A DNA stretch of 37,791 bases. It comes from Bacillota bacterium. GTDB taxonomy: Bacteria > Bacillota > Clostridia > Tissierellales > MES13. Location of the stretch: contig VEND01000021.1 in assembly GCA_009711765.1 (NCBI GenBank), positions 1 to 37,791 on the forward strand, written 5' to 3'. Made by a program: the position numbers and the translations under genes. Each line of letters begins with the position of its first letter. Position 1 is the first letter of the stretch. Positions 1-8,699 of the stretch are shown piece after piece. Below the pieces are notes generated by a model. The model did no database searches. It worked only from the letters and a program-made list of their open reading frames with translations, and had not been told where the DNA came from.

Positions 1-15
1 ACTGAATTGTATCAT
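1..15 (-). CDS. 5' end of a minus-strand gene running off the left edge
   Basis: On the minus strand a GAGGAG ribosome binding site (complement of 25-30) is followed after about nine bases by an ATG at 15-13. The reading frame M-I-Q-F-S then leaves the window. Only five codons are visible, so no product can be named. The start codon lies inside an inverted repeat (14-22 with 42-50) that would put the ribosome binding site in the loop of an mRNA hairpin. Confidence 0.4.
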
Positions 16-50
16 GTAAATCATCTCCTCTTTTAAACAACGATTTACAT
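14..50. repeat. 9-bp inverted repeat around the start of the minus-strand gene
   Basis: ATGTAAATC at 14-22 is matched exactly by GATTTACAT at 42-50. On the minus-strand transcript the arms would pair and cover the start codon, leaving GAGGAG in the 19-base loop. It could be a translational control hairpin or an operator; the sequence does not decide. Confidence 0.45.
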
Positions 51-173
51 ATATATTCTAGTAAAATTCAAAAACTCCTTTTTGTAATTTATTGTAAAAA
101 TGTTCATATAATTACATTATTTAGTTTGGGTCTTTTAAATTACGAATTAAAGTTAAAAAAAGGAGTGTTTTAT

Positions 174-638
174 ATGACTATACGCAATATGCTTAATTCT
201 AAAGCGCTGAGAAAGTCTTTAATAGAAGAGGTGTTAAAAAGTAATGAAAAGATTAAAAAGTATGGATTGTTATTAACAGTTGAAGATGTAAATAAAATTA
301 TGGAAACAAGAAATAGAGCTTTGCAAAGTTATGGAAGAATAGAATTAGAAATCAGAGTTACAAAGATGATGATAGAAAAATTTAGTGATTCTTCCTATAT
401 AGATAATGAAAACTTTGTATTTATTCTTAATGAATTACAAGATGTTTTCTATTATTTTAAAAATGAAACAGAAGATAAAATTAGTGACAATAAATTGATA
501 GATATATTAAAGGAGTATTTTGAAAATTCATGTGAAGGATCAATAGAACTTTTAAAGAGTAAACTTGAAGTATTTGCACAGGAGTTTAGAAAAAAGACTC
601 AAATGAAAGATAGTCTAGATAATGGAGGTGTTTATTAA
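174..638 (+). CDS. DUF6323 family protein
   Basis: A 154-residue soluble, mostly helical protein of unknown function. I recognise it as DUF6323 from the pattern YGLLLT-x-EDVNKIMETRNRAL near residue 30, then the acidic DVFYYFKNETEDKISD segment and CEGSIELL near the end. The start at 174 is chosen over an upstream in-frame ATG because AAAAAAGGAG sits at 156-164. No signal peptide, membrane segment or catalytic motif is visible. The stop TAA overlaps the start ATG of the next gene by one base, so the two are translationally coupled. DUF6323 and DUF6179 genes are commonly found as a pair in Firmicutes, and I infer that the two products act together. Confidence 0.75.
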   Translation: MTIRNMLNSKALRKSLIEEVLKSNEKIKKYGLLLTVEDVNKIMETRNRALQSYGRIELEIRVTKMMIEKFSDSSYIDNENFVFILNELQDVFYYFKNETEDKISDNKLIDILKEYFENSCEGSIELLKSKLEVFAQEFRKKTQMKDSLDNGGVY

Positions 639-2080
639 TGTCACCAGAAGAGGGGAATGTTTATGGTATTATTAAAAATAGTAAATTGAAAAGATCAAAT
701 ATAAAGAAAAATCAGTATACAATCTCTCTTTTAAATGAAGCTCTACGTGTTGGCTTATTAAATATGCAGGAGGTTTGTAACATTCAATCTGAAATAAAGT
801 TTTTATTAAAGGATTTGATAATGAGGTATACAAAAGGAGAAAGTACGTCTGTTACTATAGAAACTACTGAAAATTTATTAAGTTCAATTATGTATGCAAT
901 AGATGCATATACATATAGTTTTCACAGTTTAAATAAAGCAATAGAGCATTTAAAGAAAAATGATATGAAAAAGATATATGAAAAAGGTATAGAACTTATA
1001 AGTTTATGTTATGAAGAAACAATAGAACTTTATAAAAAGATAAGTAAAAATAAATTAAATGTTAAATTAGAGGCATATAACTTAACAATTTGGGAAGCGA
1101 TACCTTTATTTTTTAAAAAATATGAAATTATTTTTGGGGCCCATAATACTATGGCAAGTATAGATTATCCTTTAGCTTTAGTTGTGGATGATATAGAATT
1201 TAGAGGTGTTTTTTATATTAATAAATATTTAAAGCATTTTAATCTAGAAACTAAGTTTTGTAAATACTTTAATGAAGAAGATATAGAAAAGACACTTGAA
1301 AATTTTGGTAAAATGACTAAGATGGATTATAAAATAGAGCTTATTAATATATTTGAGTTAGTTTTTAATAATGCTATTTTTTCAGTTTTATCAGGAGGTA
1401 AAGCAAGGAATATAAATATATCAAAATATCAATATGAGTATTTAAATGAAAGGCTTACTTTATTAAATACTAATGAAATAACTTTACTTATAGAAAGGGG
1501 ATCTGAAATATTAATAGATACTTTAAATATAAGTGATCTAGATATTTTAGAATATATTAAAGAATATAAAAAGAAATTTTTATTAAGGGTTAAAAATGCA
1601 GTAAAAAATAAAAGTCTAAATAACTTAATAGTGACAGGAAGAGAAGAAGAATTTAAAGAGAATGTTTATTTATTTAAAGAAAATAAAAGAATGAGTAATT
1701 CTGATTTTAATTTAACAGTTAAAAAGATAAGTCGATGCAGAAAAACAATAGATAAAATTAGTATAATAAAATCAAATATTAGTTCATTGAATGACATGTT
1801 AGACATATTTAATGCTCATTGTTTGTATGGAAAAGAATTTAAATTAGTGTTTGATTTGCTAGGTGATATGGAGTTAACTATCCTATCAAAAATTGTATTT
1901 TATGAAGAATTAAGAGACGATAATAGGAGTTTTTTAAATATTATTTTAGATTCAAAGGAAGCAAAGGATGAGTGGCAAATACACTTTATTGAGTATTTAC
2001 AAAACTTAGAGAAAAATAGAATAAATTTTATCGAAAAATATTTCAGTGAAATTAATTATGAAGAAATTAGTTTCTATTAA
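638..2080 (+). CDS. DUF6179 domain-containing protein
   Basis: A 480-residue, charged, helix-rich cytoplasmic protein. I assign it to DUF6179 from its size, its place directly after a DUF6323 gene and the conserved run YTKGESTSVTIETTENLLSS around residues 64-83, followed by the AIDAYTYSF segment. The middle contains FNNAIFSVLSGG, also typical of the family. GGAGGT at 624-629 inside the end of the upstream gene serves as its ribosome binding site, and the ATG shares a base with the upstream stop. No nucleotide-binding, DNA-binding or protease motif is apparent. Function is unknown. No terminator is obvious before the next gene, which begins 133 bases downstream. Confidence 0.75.
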   Translation: MSPEEGNVYGIIKNSKLKRSNIKKNQYTISLLNEALRVGLLNMQEVCNIQSEIKFLLKDLIMRYTKGESTSVTIETTENLLSSIMYAIDAYTYSFHSLNKAIEHLKKNDMKKIYEKGIELISLCYEETIELYKKISKNKLNVKLEAYNLTIWEAIPLFFKKYEIIFGAHNTMASIDYPLALVVDDIEFRGVFYINKYLKHFNLETKFCKYFNEEDIEKTLENFGKMTKMDYKIELINIFELVFNNAIFSVLSGGKARNINISKYQYEYLNERLTLLNTNEITLLIERGSEILIDTLNISDLDILEYIKEYKKKFLLRVKNAVKNKSLNNLIVTGREEEFKENVYLFKENKRMSNSDFNLTVKKISRCRKTIDKISIIKSNISSLNDMLDIFNAHCLYGKEFKLVFDLLGDMELTILSKIVFYEELRDDNRSFLNIILDSKEAKDEWQIHFIEYLQNLEKNRINFIEKYFSEINYEEISFY

Positions 2081-2213
2081 CATAAAAGATTAGAAAATAG
2101 AGGAATTTTAGTTAAAATGTTTAAGTATAAATTTATGGTAGAAATAAGGATAAATATAGAAATGTTATACTAATGTAAAATTGAAAATCTATCAATGTAT
2201 GGGAGGAATTTTA

Positions 2214-2849
2214 GTGAATAAAAAAATAGAAACTATATTATCTAAAGCATATTTTATTGGAGGTTCACCTTGTTATGGGAAAAGTACTATAACAAAAAAA
2301 TTAGCAGATAAATATAAATTAAATTATTATAAGATAGATGACTATGAAAGAAAGCATGTAAAAAATTCTGAACCTAAAAAACACCCAATAATGTATAAGT
2401 ACTCTCAGATGAATTGGAATGAAGTATGGATGCGACCTGTTAATATACAAGTTAAAGAGGAGTTTGAATTTTATAGAGAAAGATTTGAAATGGTATTATG
2501 TGAACTTAATAAATTTTCAGAAGATAAAACTGTAATAATGGAAGGAGCAGCTTTATTACCTGAATTGATTGATAAATTAGCTATAGATAAAAATAGAGTT
2601 ATTTATATGATTCCATCTAAAGAATTCCAAATTAAACATTACTCTAAAAGAAATTTTATTAAAGGGATTTTATCAGAATGCAGTAATCCAGAGAAGGCAT
2701 TTTTAAACTGGATGGAGAGAGATTATTATTTTGGAAGGAAGGTTAAATCACAAGCAAAAGATTTAGGATATAAAGTTATTGATGTTAATGGTAAGAAAAC
2801 AATAGAGGAAAACATGAAAATAATTGAAAGACATTTTAATTTAGTTTAG
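2214..2849 (+). CDS. P-loop NTPase, small-molecule kinase-like
   Basis: A 211-residue soluble protein with an N-terminal Walker A motif, GGSPCYGKST at residues 16-25, directly after a short beta strand. This is the arrangement of shikimate-kinase/adenylate-kinase-like P-loop kinases. A DDY motif follows near residue 45, and a buried strand TVIMEGAALLPELI near residue 105 resembles the second strand of such kinases. The start is taken as GTG at 2214 because GGGAGG lies at 2201-2206, rather than the TTG at 2181. The substrate cannot be read from the sequence. Related proteins carry GGSPCSGKST, with Ser where this one has Tyr21. It stands alone between unrelated genes. Confidence 0.6.
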   Translation: MNKKIETILSKAYFIGGSPCYGKSTITKKLADKYKLNYYKIDDYERKHVKNSEPKKHPIMYKYSQMNWNEVWMRPVNIQVKEEFEFYRERFEMVLCELNKFSEDKTVIMEGAALLPELIDKLAIDKNRVIYMIPSKEFQIKHYSKRNFIKGILSECSNPEKAFLNWMERDYYFGRKVKSQAKDLGYKVIDVNGKKTIEENMKIIERHFNLV

Positions 2850-2908
2850 AAAAAATATATACTATAGTATTTTGCATATCTAATATAAAAGTTTTATAGG
2901 AGGTAACT

Positions 2909-3490
2909 ATGGTCTTGTTCTTTCTGATTATAGGAACAGCATTAGCAATAATAGATATATTTTATAAGATAAATACATTAAAACAAAATATTATAAGAAG
3001 ATTAGTTTTTATTTTTTTAGGAATAGTTTCAGTTTATTTTGTTGACAAGACTTACTTGAAACTTACATTTCGTTCTTTAATATATGGAATATTAGTAGGA
3101 GTCTTCTTTTTACTTTTACACATTATTATTGCAAAGGGAATTAAGTTAAAAATAAAAGAAATTGATAAAGGCTTAGTATACACTAGTTTATTAATATATA
3201 TTTTAGAATTGCCAGGTGAAGAATTTTTATATAGGGGTATAATATTTATCTCCTTAATGAAAATATTTAATCCAATATTAGCTATATTAATTACTTCTAT
3301 ATTATTTTTAGGACTTCACTTTAAAACTTGGAGTAATAAAAAAATTTGGATAGGTTCATTAGTTTTAGGATTAGTTTGCGCTACTAGTGTGTATCTAACT
3401 AATAGTATATGGACAGCAATTTTTATACATAATTTAAATGATTTTGGTTTTTTAACTCTTATTAATAAAAGAAATATATTTATAAAGTAA
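2909..3490 (+). CDS. CPBP family intramembrane metalloprotease
   Basis: A 193-residue membrane protein with about six hydrophobic segments. It carries the full set of CPBP (Abi/Rce1-like) motifs: EEFLYR with Glu104, Glu105 and Arg109, FLGLH ending in His137, and HNLND with His174 and Asp178. In this family these residues form the intramembrane catalytic site. The N-terminal third contributes extra membrane spans. AGGAGG immediately upstream of 2909 supports the ATG. Substrates of bacterial CPBP proteins are mostly unknown; some give immunity to self-made peptides, but no bacteriocin gene is visible here. A second, unrelated-looking CPBP gene lies at 6933-7769. Confidence 0.85.
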   Translation: MVLFFLIIGTALAIIDIFYKINTLKQNIIRRLVFIFLGIVSVYFVDKTYLKLTFRSLIYGILVGVFFLLLHIIIAKGIKLKIKEIDKGLVYTSLLIYILELPGEEFLYRGIIFISLMKIFNPILAILITSILFLGLHFKTWSNKKIWIGSLVLGLVCATSVYLTNSIWTAIFIHNLNDFGFLTLINKRNIFIK

Positions 3491-3687
3491 TATTATTCAT
3501 TGGATTTTTAAATATTTTATTTTTTACAAATGTTATTCTTAGAAGTAATTGAAATATAAATGTCCGTTTTTTACAATACACTTTACACTAGAAATAATAT
3601 TATTTATATAAGAGAAAGGAAAGAGGATATAAAGAGTTATGGTAGTTAAGTTATCGTAATAATAAAGATATTTTAGGAGGGATAGAT

Positions 3688-4584
3688 TTGAAAATGTTAG
3701 ATAAGGAAAGATTTAATAAAGTTTCTGAATCTATAATGAAATATGGAAGAGGATTAGAAAAGAGTCTTTTTAAAAAATATTTTAATAATGCTTCTGATCA
3801 ACTAGTAATTAACGAACTTAAGAAATTTCAAAATGAAGATGGTGGTTTTGGCCATGGTATTGAGTCAGATTTTAGACTTCCCTATTCTTCACCAATGGCT
3901 ACTTCGGTAGGAGTTAGAATTTCATCTAAAGTTAACTCTTTAGATGAATCAAAGGAAATGATAAAGGCTGCTATAGAGTATTTAGAAAGGTCATTTTGTG
4001 AAAAAAGAAATGGATGGTTTGCTGTCTCTAAAGAAGTGAATAATTTTCCCCATGCCCCTTGGTGGCATTATAGTGAAGATCTTAAAATGACAGTAATAGA
4101 TAAAAATTGGGGAAACCCTTCTGCTGAAATTCTAGCATATTTATACAAATATAGAGAATATGTTAGAAAGTTAAATGTAGATAATTTAGTAGAATATGCA
4201 ATAAATTACATTGAAAATAAAAAAGAGTTTAACTCAGAAAATGAACTCTTTTGCTATATAAAATTATATAAAGTATTACCTAAAAAATCACAAAAGAGAT
4301 TAGAAAAAGTAATATCTTTAGCTATAGATGAAGTTATTAATTATGACGAGAAAAGATGGCATGAATATGTACCGACACCACTCGATTTTGTAAAAAGTTC
4401 AAATGGTTTTAGATTTGGCGTTTTGGAATCAAAAATAAATGATAATTTAGATTTTGTAATTAAAAAATTAGAATCAAATGATTTTATAAAACCGCCTTGG
4501 GGAAAAAGCTTTTATAAAGATGAATTAAAAGAAGCTTATGATGAATGGATAGGAGTATTAGGACTTAAATCACTGGTTACGTAA
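3688..4584 (+). CDS. Conserved protein with prenyltransferase/squalene-cyclase-like repeats
   Basis: A 298-residue soluble, alpha-helical protein. The segment LKKFQNEDGGFGHGIESD near residues 45-61 resembles the QxxDGGFG motif of alpha/alpha-toroid proteins (squalene cyclase and prenyltransferase beta subunit). The catalytic DxDD motif of squalene cyclases is not visible, so cyclase activity is not supported. Other marks are a Trp/His-rich stretch, PHAPWWHYSED, near residue 121 and a C-terminal KPPWGKSFY. Translation probably starts at TTG 3688, with GGAGG at 3676-3680. No signal peptide is present. The gene is flanked by short intergenic regions with no clear partner. Function is unknown. 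Confidence 0.55.
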   Translation: MKMLDKERFNKVSESIMKYGRGLEKSLFKKYFNNASDQLVINELKKFQNEDGGFGHGIESDFRLPYSSPMATSVGVRISSKVNSLDESKEMIKAAIEYLERSFCEKRNGWFAVSKEVNNFPHAPWWHYSEDLKMTVIDKNWGNPSAEILAYLYKYREYVRKLNVDNLVEYAINYIENKKEFNSENELFCYIKLYKVLPKKSQKRLEKVISLAIDEVINYDEKRWHEYVPTPLDFVKSSNGFRFGVLESKINDNLDFVIKKLESNDFIKPPWGKSFYKDELKEAYDEWIGVLGLKSLVT

Positions 4585-4675
4585 GATAAATTTAATAGAA
4601 TAAAAAAATAGAGACAATTTATTATAGTTAAAAAGTGAAATCAAGTTAGTAATATTAAAAATAATGGGGGTTATT

Positions 4676-4873
4676 ATGAAACATAAAGTAGTCACTGTTT
4701 TTTTATCTATAGTGTTTTTTATTATCTTAATTAATATTTTAGATTACATAGATTATTATTTACCTTTTAATACTACAGTACAAATGATTTATCTGTTTAT
4801 GGTAATAACCATTTTTATACCTCTATCGATTTGTATGGCTTTAAAAGTAACAAATTTATCAAAGAATAGATAG
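4676..4873 (+). CDS. Small two-span membrane protein
   Basis: A 65-residue hydrophobic protein with two predicted membrane segments, roughly residues 4-24 (VVTVFLSIVFFIILINIL) and 36-57 (MIYLFMVITIFIPLSICMAL). A short polar Asp/Tyr-rich linker separates them and a basic tail follows. A TGGGGG run at 4665-4670 precedes the ATG at 4676, which is preferred over an in-frame ATG at 4664 that overlaps that run. No family is recognised. It lies 31 bases upstream of the methyltransferase gene and is probably cotranscribed with it. Confidence 0.55.
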   Translation: MKHKVVTVFLSIVFFIILINILDYIDYYLPFNTTVQMIYLFMVITIFIPLSICMALKVTNLSKNR

Positions 4874-4904
4874 ACAAGACAGCTTTTAAATGAAAGGAGA
4901 AAAA

Positions 4905-5744
4905 ATGAGTAATAAAAAAGAAAACATTAAAAGAGAAATGAAAGAAACTTTTAATAAAATCGCTAAATCATTTGGTGAAGTTGGGCCAAAATATTGGGAT
5001 GAATTTGGTAATAGATTAGTTAAACTATCTAATATAAAAGAAGGTGCAGAAGTTTTAGATGTCGGAATGGGTAGAGGAGCTTCATTATTTCCAGCAATAA
5101 AAAAGGTAGGGGAGAATGGAAAAGTTATTGGAATTGATATATCAGAGAATATGGTAAAAGAAACCTACAAAGAGATATCAATTAAAAGTATTGAAAATGC
5201 AAAAGTTTTAGTCATGGATGTTGATAAACTTGAATTTAATAATCAGTCTTTTGACAATATAATAGGTGGTTTTGTTTTTGGATATTTTCTTTTTAGTGAG
5301 AATAGATTTGATGAAATATTAAGAGTATTAAAGAAGGGTGGACAAGTTGGCTTTAGTATGTGGGGTAATCAAGAAGATCAAAAGTGGTTAAATAAACTTA
5401 TAAAAAGATATATCCCTGTTAATAAAAAAAGTGAAAATAAAGAAAAATCAACTATCCCTGATTTTAGTACAGTTGAAGGCGTGAAAAAAATACTTAATAA
5501 CTCAGGGTTTAAAAATATAAAAGTTTACAAAGAAGAAAATAAAGTTATATACAAAGATAAAAATGAATGGTGGCAGGAAATGTGGTCTAATGCAGCTAGG
5601 AATACATTAGAAAAAATAGATAATTTAGGAAGAAGTGAAATTGAAGAATTTAAGAAAGAAGTATTTAATGAACTTGAAGAATTTAGATGTGAACAGGGAT
5701 TTTGTTTTACAATGCCAGTAATTTATGCATTAGGCACAAAGTAG
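4905..5744 (+). CDS. Class I SAM-dependent methyltransferase
   Basis: A 279-residue cytoplasmic enzyme of the UbiE/Methyltransf_11 type. Motif I is VLDVGMGRG (residues 50-58). VIGIDISENM supplies the acidic residue that binds the SAM ribose. A VMDVDKLEFNNQSFDN segment matches motif II, and a RVLKKGGQVGFSMWG strand follows it. The C-terminal part (about 155-279) is less conserved, Trp-rich (NEWWQEMWSNAAR), and probably forms the substrate lid. The start at 4905 is supported by AAAGGAG at 4892-4898. The methyl acceptor cannot be predicted. A hairpin terminator follows at 5822-5861. Confidence 0.8.
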   Translation: MSNKKENIKREMKETFNKIAKSFGEVGPKYWDEFGNRLVKLSNIKEGAEVLDVGMGRGASLFPAIKKVGENGKVIGIDISENMVKETYKEISIKSIENAKVLVMDVDKLEFNNQSFDNIIGGFVFGYFLFSENRFDEILRVLKKGGQVGFSMWGNQEDQKWLNKLIKRYIPVNKKSENKEKSTIPDFSTVEGVKKILNNSGFKNIKVYKEENKVIYKDKNEWWQEMWSNAARNTLEKIDNLGRSEIEEFKKEVFNELEEFRCEQGFCFTMPVIYALGTK

Positions 5745-6122
5745 ATACAATATATTTTTATTATCAATAGCAAATTCTTTTAATAAAGACCCGCACTTTT
5801 AATTAGGTAATAAGAGTGTTTAAAAGTTATTCTATCTAAAAGGTATAGAGTAGCTTTTTTTCTTTAATAGTATTTATTATTTGTTACTATCTATAGTATT
5901 ATCATAATTTTCATATAAGTTTTATTATTATCTTAAAACTCTTTTCATTAATAACTAAAAGTCCTTCATTATGTAATATATATAATTTATCTAACTAGGA
6001 ATATAATTATCTTTAAGAATATACAATAAATTGAAATTGTTAAATATTTGATATAAAATTGAATAATTACCAAGAAAATGGTAATATAAAAATATCTGAA
6101 AATTCAGTAAAAAAATAAGGGG
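5745..6122. other. Intergenic region with one terminator
   Basis: The 378-base gap holds the terminator at 5822-5861 and then about 260 bases of very AT-rich sequence without a convincing reading frame. Several TATAAT-like hexamers occur, but none has a good -35 partner that I would defend. Confidence 0.5.
5822..5861 (+). terminator. Rho-independent terminator after the methyltransferase gene
   Basis: AAAAGTTATTCTAT pairs, with G-U pairs, to ATAGAGTAGCTTTT across a short loop, and the 3' side runs into a T tract. It would end transcripts from 4676-5744. Confidence 0.75.
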
Positions 6123-6599
6123 GTGAAAACTATTAAAAATAGATTAGATACTTATTGTGGATTGTATTGTGGCAGTTGTGAAATTTTCATTACTAATCAG
6201 AAAGGAGAAGTAAAAGAAACTGCTAAAAAGTGGGGGATGAATCCAGATGATTTATATTGTAATGGATGCAAGACAGATACTACTTCAGTATTTTGTAGAA
6301 ACTGCGAGATTAAAGAATGTGCAAAGAATAATGAAGTAGAATTCTGTTTCCAATGTAGGGACTTTCCTTGTGAAAAAATAATAGAGTTTAAAAATGATGA
6401 GAATCCACATCACACAATAGTTTTAAAAAATTTAACTTCAATAAAAGAAATGGGTATTAACAAATGGCTTAAAGAACAAGAAAAAAGATGGAGTTGTCCA
6501 AATTGTCAAGAAAATTTTTCTTGGTATGATGAGAAATGTCTAAACTGTGGTAGTTCTTTAAAAAGTTGTATTGATGATGAGAATGAAATAAATAAGTAG
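6123..6599 (+). CDS. DUF3795 domain-containing Cys-rich protein
   Basis: A protein of up to 158 residues with an N-terminal DUF3795 signature, YCGLYCGSC (Cys12, Cys16, Cys19). Further cysteines lie at 46, 49, 58, 61, 66, 75, 78 and 83. A separate C-terminal zinc ribbon has CPNC at 125-128 and CLNC at 139-142. The cysteine spacing suggests bound zinc or iron-sulfur, though no activity is established for the family. The start is unclear: GTG at 6123 is the only standard start before the first Cys motif, but it lies inside the ribosome binding site AAGGGGGTG (6117-6125). ATT at 6132 would have normal spacing. The 75-residue gene downstream follows after 18 bases. Confidence 0.75.
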   Translation: MKTIKNRLDTYCGLYCGSCEIFITNQKGEVKETAKKWGMNPDDLYCNGCKTDTTSVFCRNCEIKECAKNNEVEFCFQCRDFPCEKIIEFKNDENPHHTIVLKNLTSIKEMGINKWLKEQEKRWSCPNCQENFSWYDEKCLNCGSSLKSCIDDENEINK

Positions 6600-6617
6600 A
6601 TTTAGGAGTGAACTAGG

Positions 6618-6845
6618 TTGAATAATAATATTGATAAAAGAAATAAATTAGAAGATAATGTATTTTCCTTTAGAACAACTAAGGATGGAAAGGTTTTTAT
6701 TTATTGGTATGGAAAACAAGTTACCATTTTAAAAGGAAAAAAAGCTTTCAAATTTATGTCTAAAATAGATAGGGCAGATGAAAAACAAAAACAATTAATT
6801 ATGGCAAAGGAAACAGGTAATTTTAAGAGAGGAAATGAGAAATAA
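6618..6845 (+). CDS. Small conserved hypothetical protein
   Basis: A 75-residue basic, soluble protein. It has a central beta-rich stretch, FRTTKDGKVFIYWYGKQVT, followed by a helical, lysine-rich tail. It resembles small proteins of unknown function found in Firmicutes. TTG at 6618 is the likely start, with TAGGAGTGA at 6602-6610 upstream. It sits 18 bases after the DUF3795 gene and probably shares its transcript. Confidence 0.5.
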   Translation: MNNNIDKRNKLEDNVFSFRTTKDGKVFIYWYGKQVTILKGKKAFKFMSKIDRADEKQKQLIMAKETGNFKRGNEK

Positions 6846-6932
6846 ATTTTAAACTTCTTAATATGAGTACAGTATATCATTATTATAAATATTTGCTATA
6901 TGTTTAATTTAGTAAATTAAAAGGAGAAAAGG

Positions 6933-7769
6933 ATGATAGAAAATAAAACTAATAAAACAAACAATAAATATTTAATTTATACTATTCTTATATTTATTGC
7001 TTTTATATCTATATATTATTTTTCGGTTGTTTATACTTTAAGTATGGAAGATAATAAATTTATGTATAGAACCTGGAGTTGGGTAGAATATTTAATAACT
7101 TTGTTTGCTATTATAGTAATTATAAAGAAATTTGATAAACTAAGATTTAAATATATTGGAGTTGGTTTAATACTAATCAGTATAAATTTTTTAAGTTTTC
7201 ATCAAAGAACAGACTTAAAAACAGCAATAATAGGTTCATTTGTAACACTGATAGGATTTGTAGGGGGATGTTTATTAACAGGTAATGAAAATAGAAATAA
7301 ATCATTATTTAAAAACTTAAATATTAAAGCACTGCCAAAAGCCTTTTTACTAGGTATCTTAATTGCAATACCCTTTGCATTATTAAATTTTATCTATTTT
7401 AGGTTAACAATTGGAACAGTTCAATATATGAATGTTTTTAAAGCAGCATTATTAGCCCTTGAACCAGGAATATCAGAAGAGATAATATTTAGATTTTTTA
7501 TTATGAATGCAATATTTACTTTATTAGATAATAGGATTAAAAAGAAGTACATAGTGTTTATTAGTTTTTTCTTTGGTATAGTACCCCACAGTCTTATTCA
7601 CTTTTCAGAGTTATGGATATCTAATGTGTCGGCAGCTTTTTTTATGTTGATTACAACTAGCTTATTATTTGGATTACCTATGGCATATTTACAATATAAA
7701 AAAGATTTAGAGACAGCAATTACGTTTCACTGGTTTATTGATTTTATAAGATTTATCGGAGGATATTAA
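6933..7769 (+). CDS. CPBP family intramembrane metalloprotease
   Basis: A 278-residue membrane protein with about eight hydrophobic segments. The C-terminal half holds the CPBP motifs: SEEIIFR with Glu182, Glu183 and Arg187, FFFGIVPH with His219, and FHWFID with His266 and Asp270. The N-terminal ~130 residues form an extra membrane region, which makes this protein about 85 residues longer than the CPBP protein at 2909-3490. AAAGGAG at 6919-6925 supports the ATG at 6933. A terminator follows at 7782-7811, so this looks like a single-gene unit. Its substrate is unknown. Confidence 0.8.
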   Translation: MIENKTNKTNNKYLIYTILIFIAFISIYYFSVVYTLSMEDNKFMYRTWSWVEYLITLFAIIVIIKKFDKLRFKYIGVGLILISINFLSFHQRTDLKTAIIGSFVTLIGFVGGCLLTGNENRNKSLFKNLNIKALPKAFLLGILIAIPFALLNFIYFRLTIGTVQYMNVFKAALLALEPGISEEIIFRFFIMNAIFTLLDNRIKKKYIVFISFFFGIVPHSLIHFSELWISNVSAAFFMLITTSLLFGLPMAYLQYKKDLETAITFHWFIDFIRFIGGY

Positions 7770-7781
7770 AAATTATTATTT

Positions 7782-7811
7782 AGGTCCTACTTAAAGTGGG
7801 ACTTCTTTTTA
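7782..7811 (+). terminator. Rho-independent terminator after the CPBP gene
   Basis: AGGTCCTACTT pairs with AAGTGGGACTT, and the 3' arm is followed by CTTTTT. It marks the boundary between the CPBP gene and the transposase remnant. Confidence 0.75.
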
Positions 7812-7821
7812 TATAACAATT

Positions 7822-8272
7822 TTTTTATGTATAAGAAGACTGAATTTTACTATGCCTAGAATAGCACGCAAAAGAGGGGTAAATGGTAGTAAAAGTAGTA
7901 AAGGGCAGAAAAGAAAAAGAGGTATTTCAAATGAGCGAGTCTGTGTTTTATGTGCTATGGATAGGGTTGGCAATATGATGACAGAACTCATATGTAAAGG
8001 CAGGATGAAGCATACAGATATAGTAAGGTTCTTGGGTGTATCATATACAACACATTATCTCTTATCATAGCATACTAAAGAAGTGGATGGACAGATTTAA
8101 TGGTGTGGCTACTAAGTATCTTTCAAATTAGATGTATTGGTTTAAATGACTCTAATACTTTTATACAGAGAAAGATACTATAAAGAGTAAGCATATTATA
8201 GTTCTGTCTCACACTTTTCATTGTGATACAAAACTAGAGGATTTTAAAAACAGGAAAGCAATATTTGTATAA
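7822..8272 (+). pseudogene. IS1595-family (ISXO2-like) transposase remnant
   Basis: Fragments of one transposase can be read in two frames. In the first (from about 7822) I see TMPRIARKRG and then KRGISNERVCVLCAMDRVGN (about 7909-7974), the signature of the ISXO2-like domain. In the second, from 8066, [20 protein letters not shown] continues to MYWFK and ends at TAA 8270-8272, matching the usual C-terminus. Two in-frame stops (8120-8122 and 8135-8137) interrupt that part. The N-terminal zinc ribbon, the first catalytic Asp region and the segment between the two pieces are missing. The element is therefore dead. No terminal inverted repeats could be paired by eye. Confidence 0.75.
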
Positions 8273-8343
8273 TAAATTGGTAGTATAAAGACGCATTTGT
8301 AAAATATTTTAAAACCAAGTAATTTTAGAGGGGGATATTTTCT

Positions 8344-8637
8344 TTGTTTATTCAGAGATGTAAGAATTGTTCAAAAGAATTCCAATGGAAGACTATTATT
8401 AATTCAATTTGGAGTGGATATAAGCCTATTGAGTGTGATAACTGTAAAAGTAAACACTACCCTAAGTTTATTTACCGTTTTATAGTCGCTTTAAGCATAG
8501 CTCTTCCAATATTTTTTTCTCAATTTCTTTACGGTATATTTAAGACATATCTATTTATTATACTTGCTTATATTATATGGGTTCTTGTAGTAGTATCTAT
8601 AGCACCTTTTTACTTTAGATACTATATAAAAGATTAG
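8344..8637 (+). CDS. TIGR04104-type zinc-ribbon membrane protein
   Basis: A 97-residue protein with two CxxC motifs, CKNC (Cys6, Cys9) and CDNC (Cys31, Cys34), about 20 residues apart, then two membrane segments (about 45-64 and 68-88). This is the layout of the small Firmicute family described as CxxC-20-CxxC (TIGR04104). The cysteines probably bind one zinc in the cytoplasm, with the protein anchored by its C-terminal hairpin. TTG at 8344 is the likely start, with AGAGGGGG at 8327-8334 upstream. It is a single-gene unit and its function is unknown. Confidence 0.7.
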   Translation: MFIQRCKNCSKEFQWKTIINSIWSGYKPIECDNCKSKHYPKFIYRFIVALSIALPIFFSQFLYGIFKTYLFIILAYIIWVLVVVSIAPFYFRYYIKD

Positions 8638-8699
8638 TAAAATTGATAAACAATTGTTTTGTGGTTATATTATGTTGTATTATTTTTAAAATACGACAT

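Noticed and set aside
2909-7769. Bacteriocin immunity island built on the two CPBP genes
   Set aside because: No small leader-peptide gene, modification enzyme or dedicated exporter is near; the CPBP genes are kilobases apart and separately bounded.
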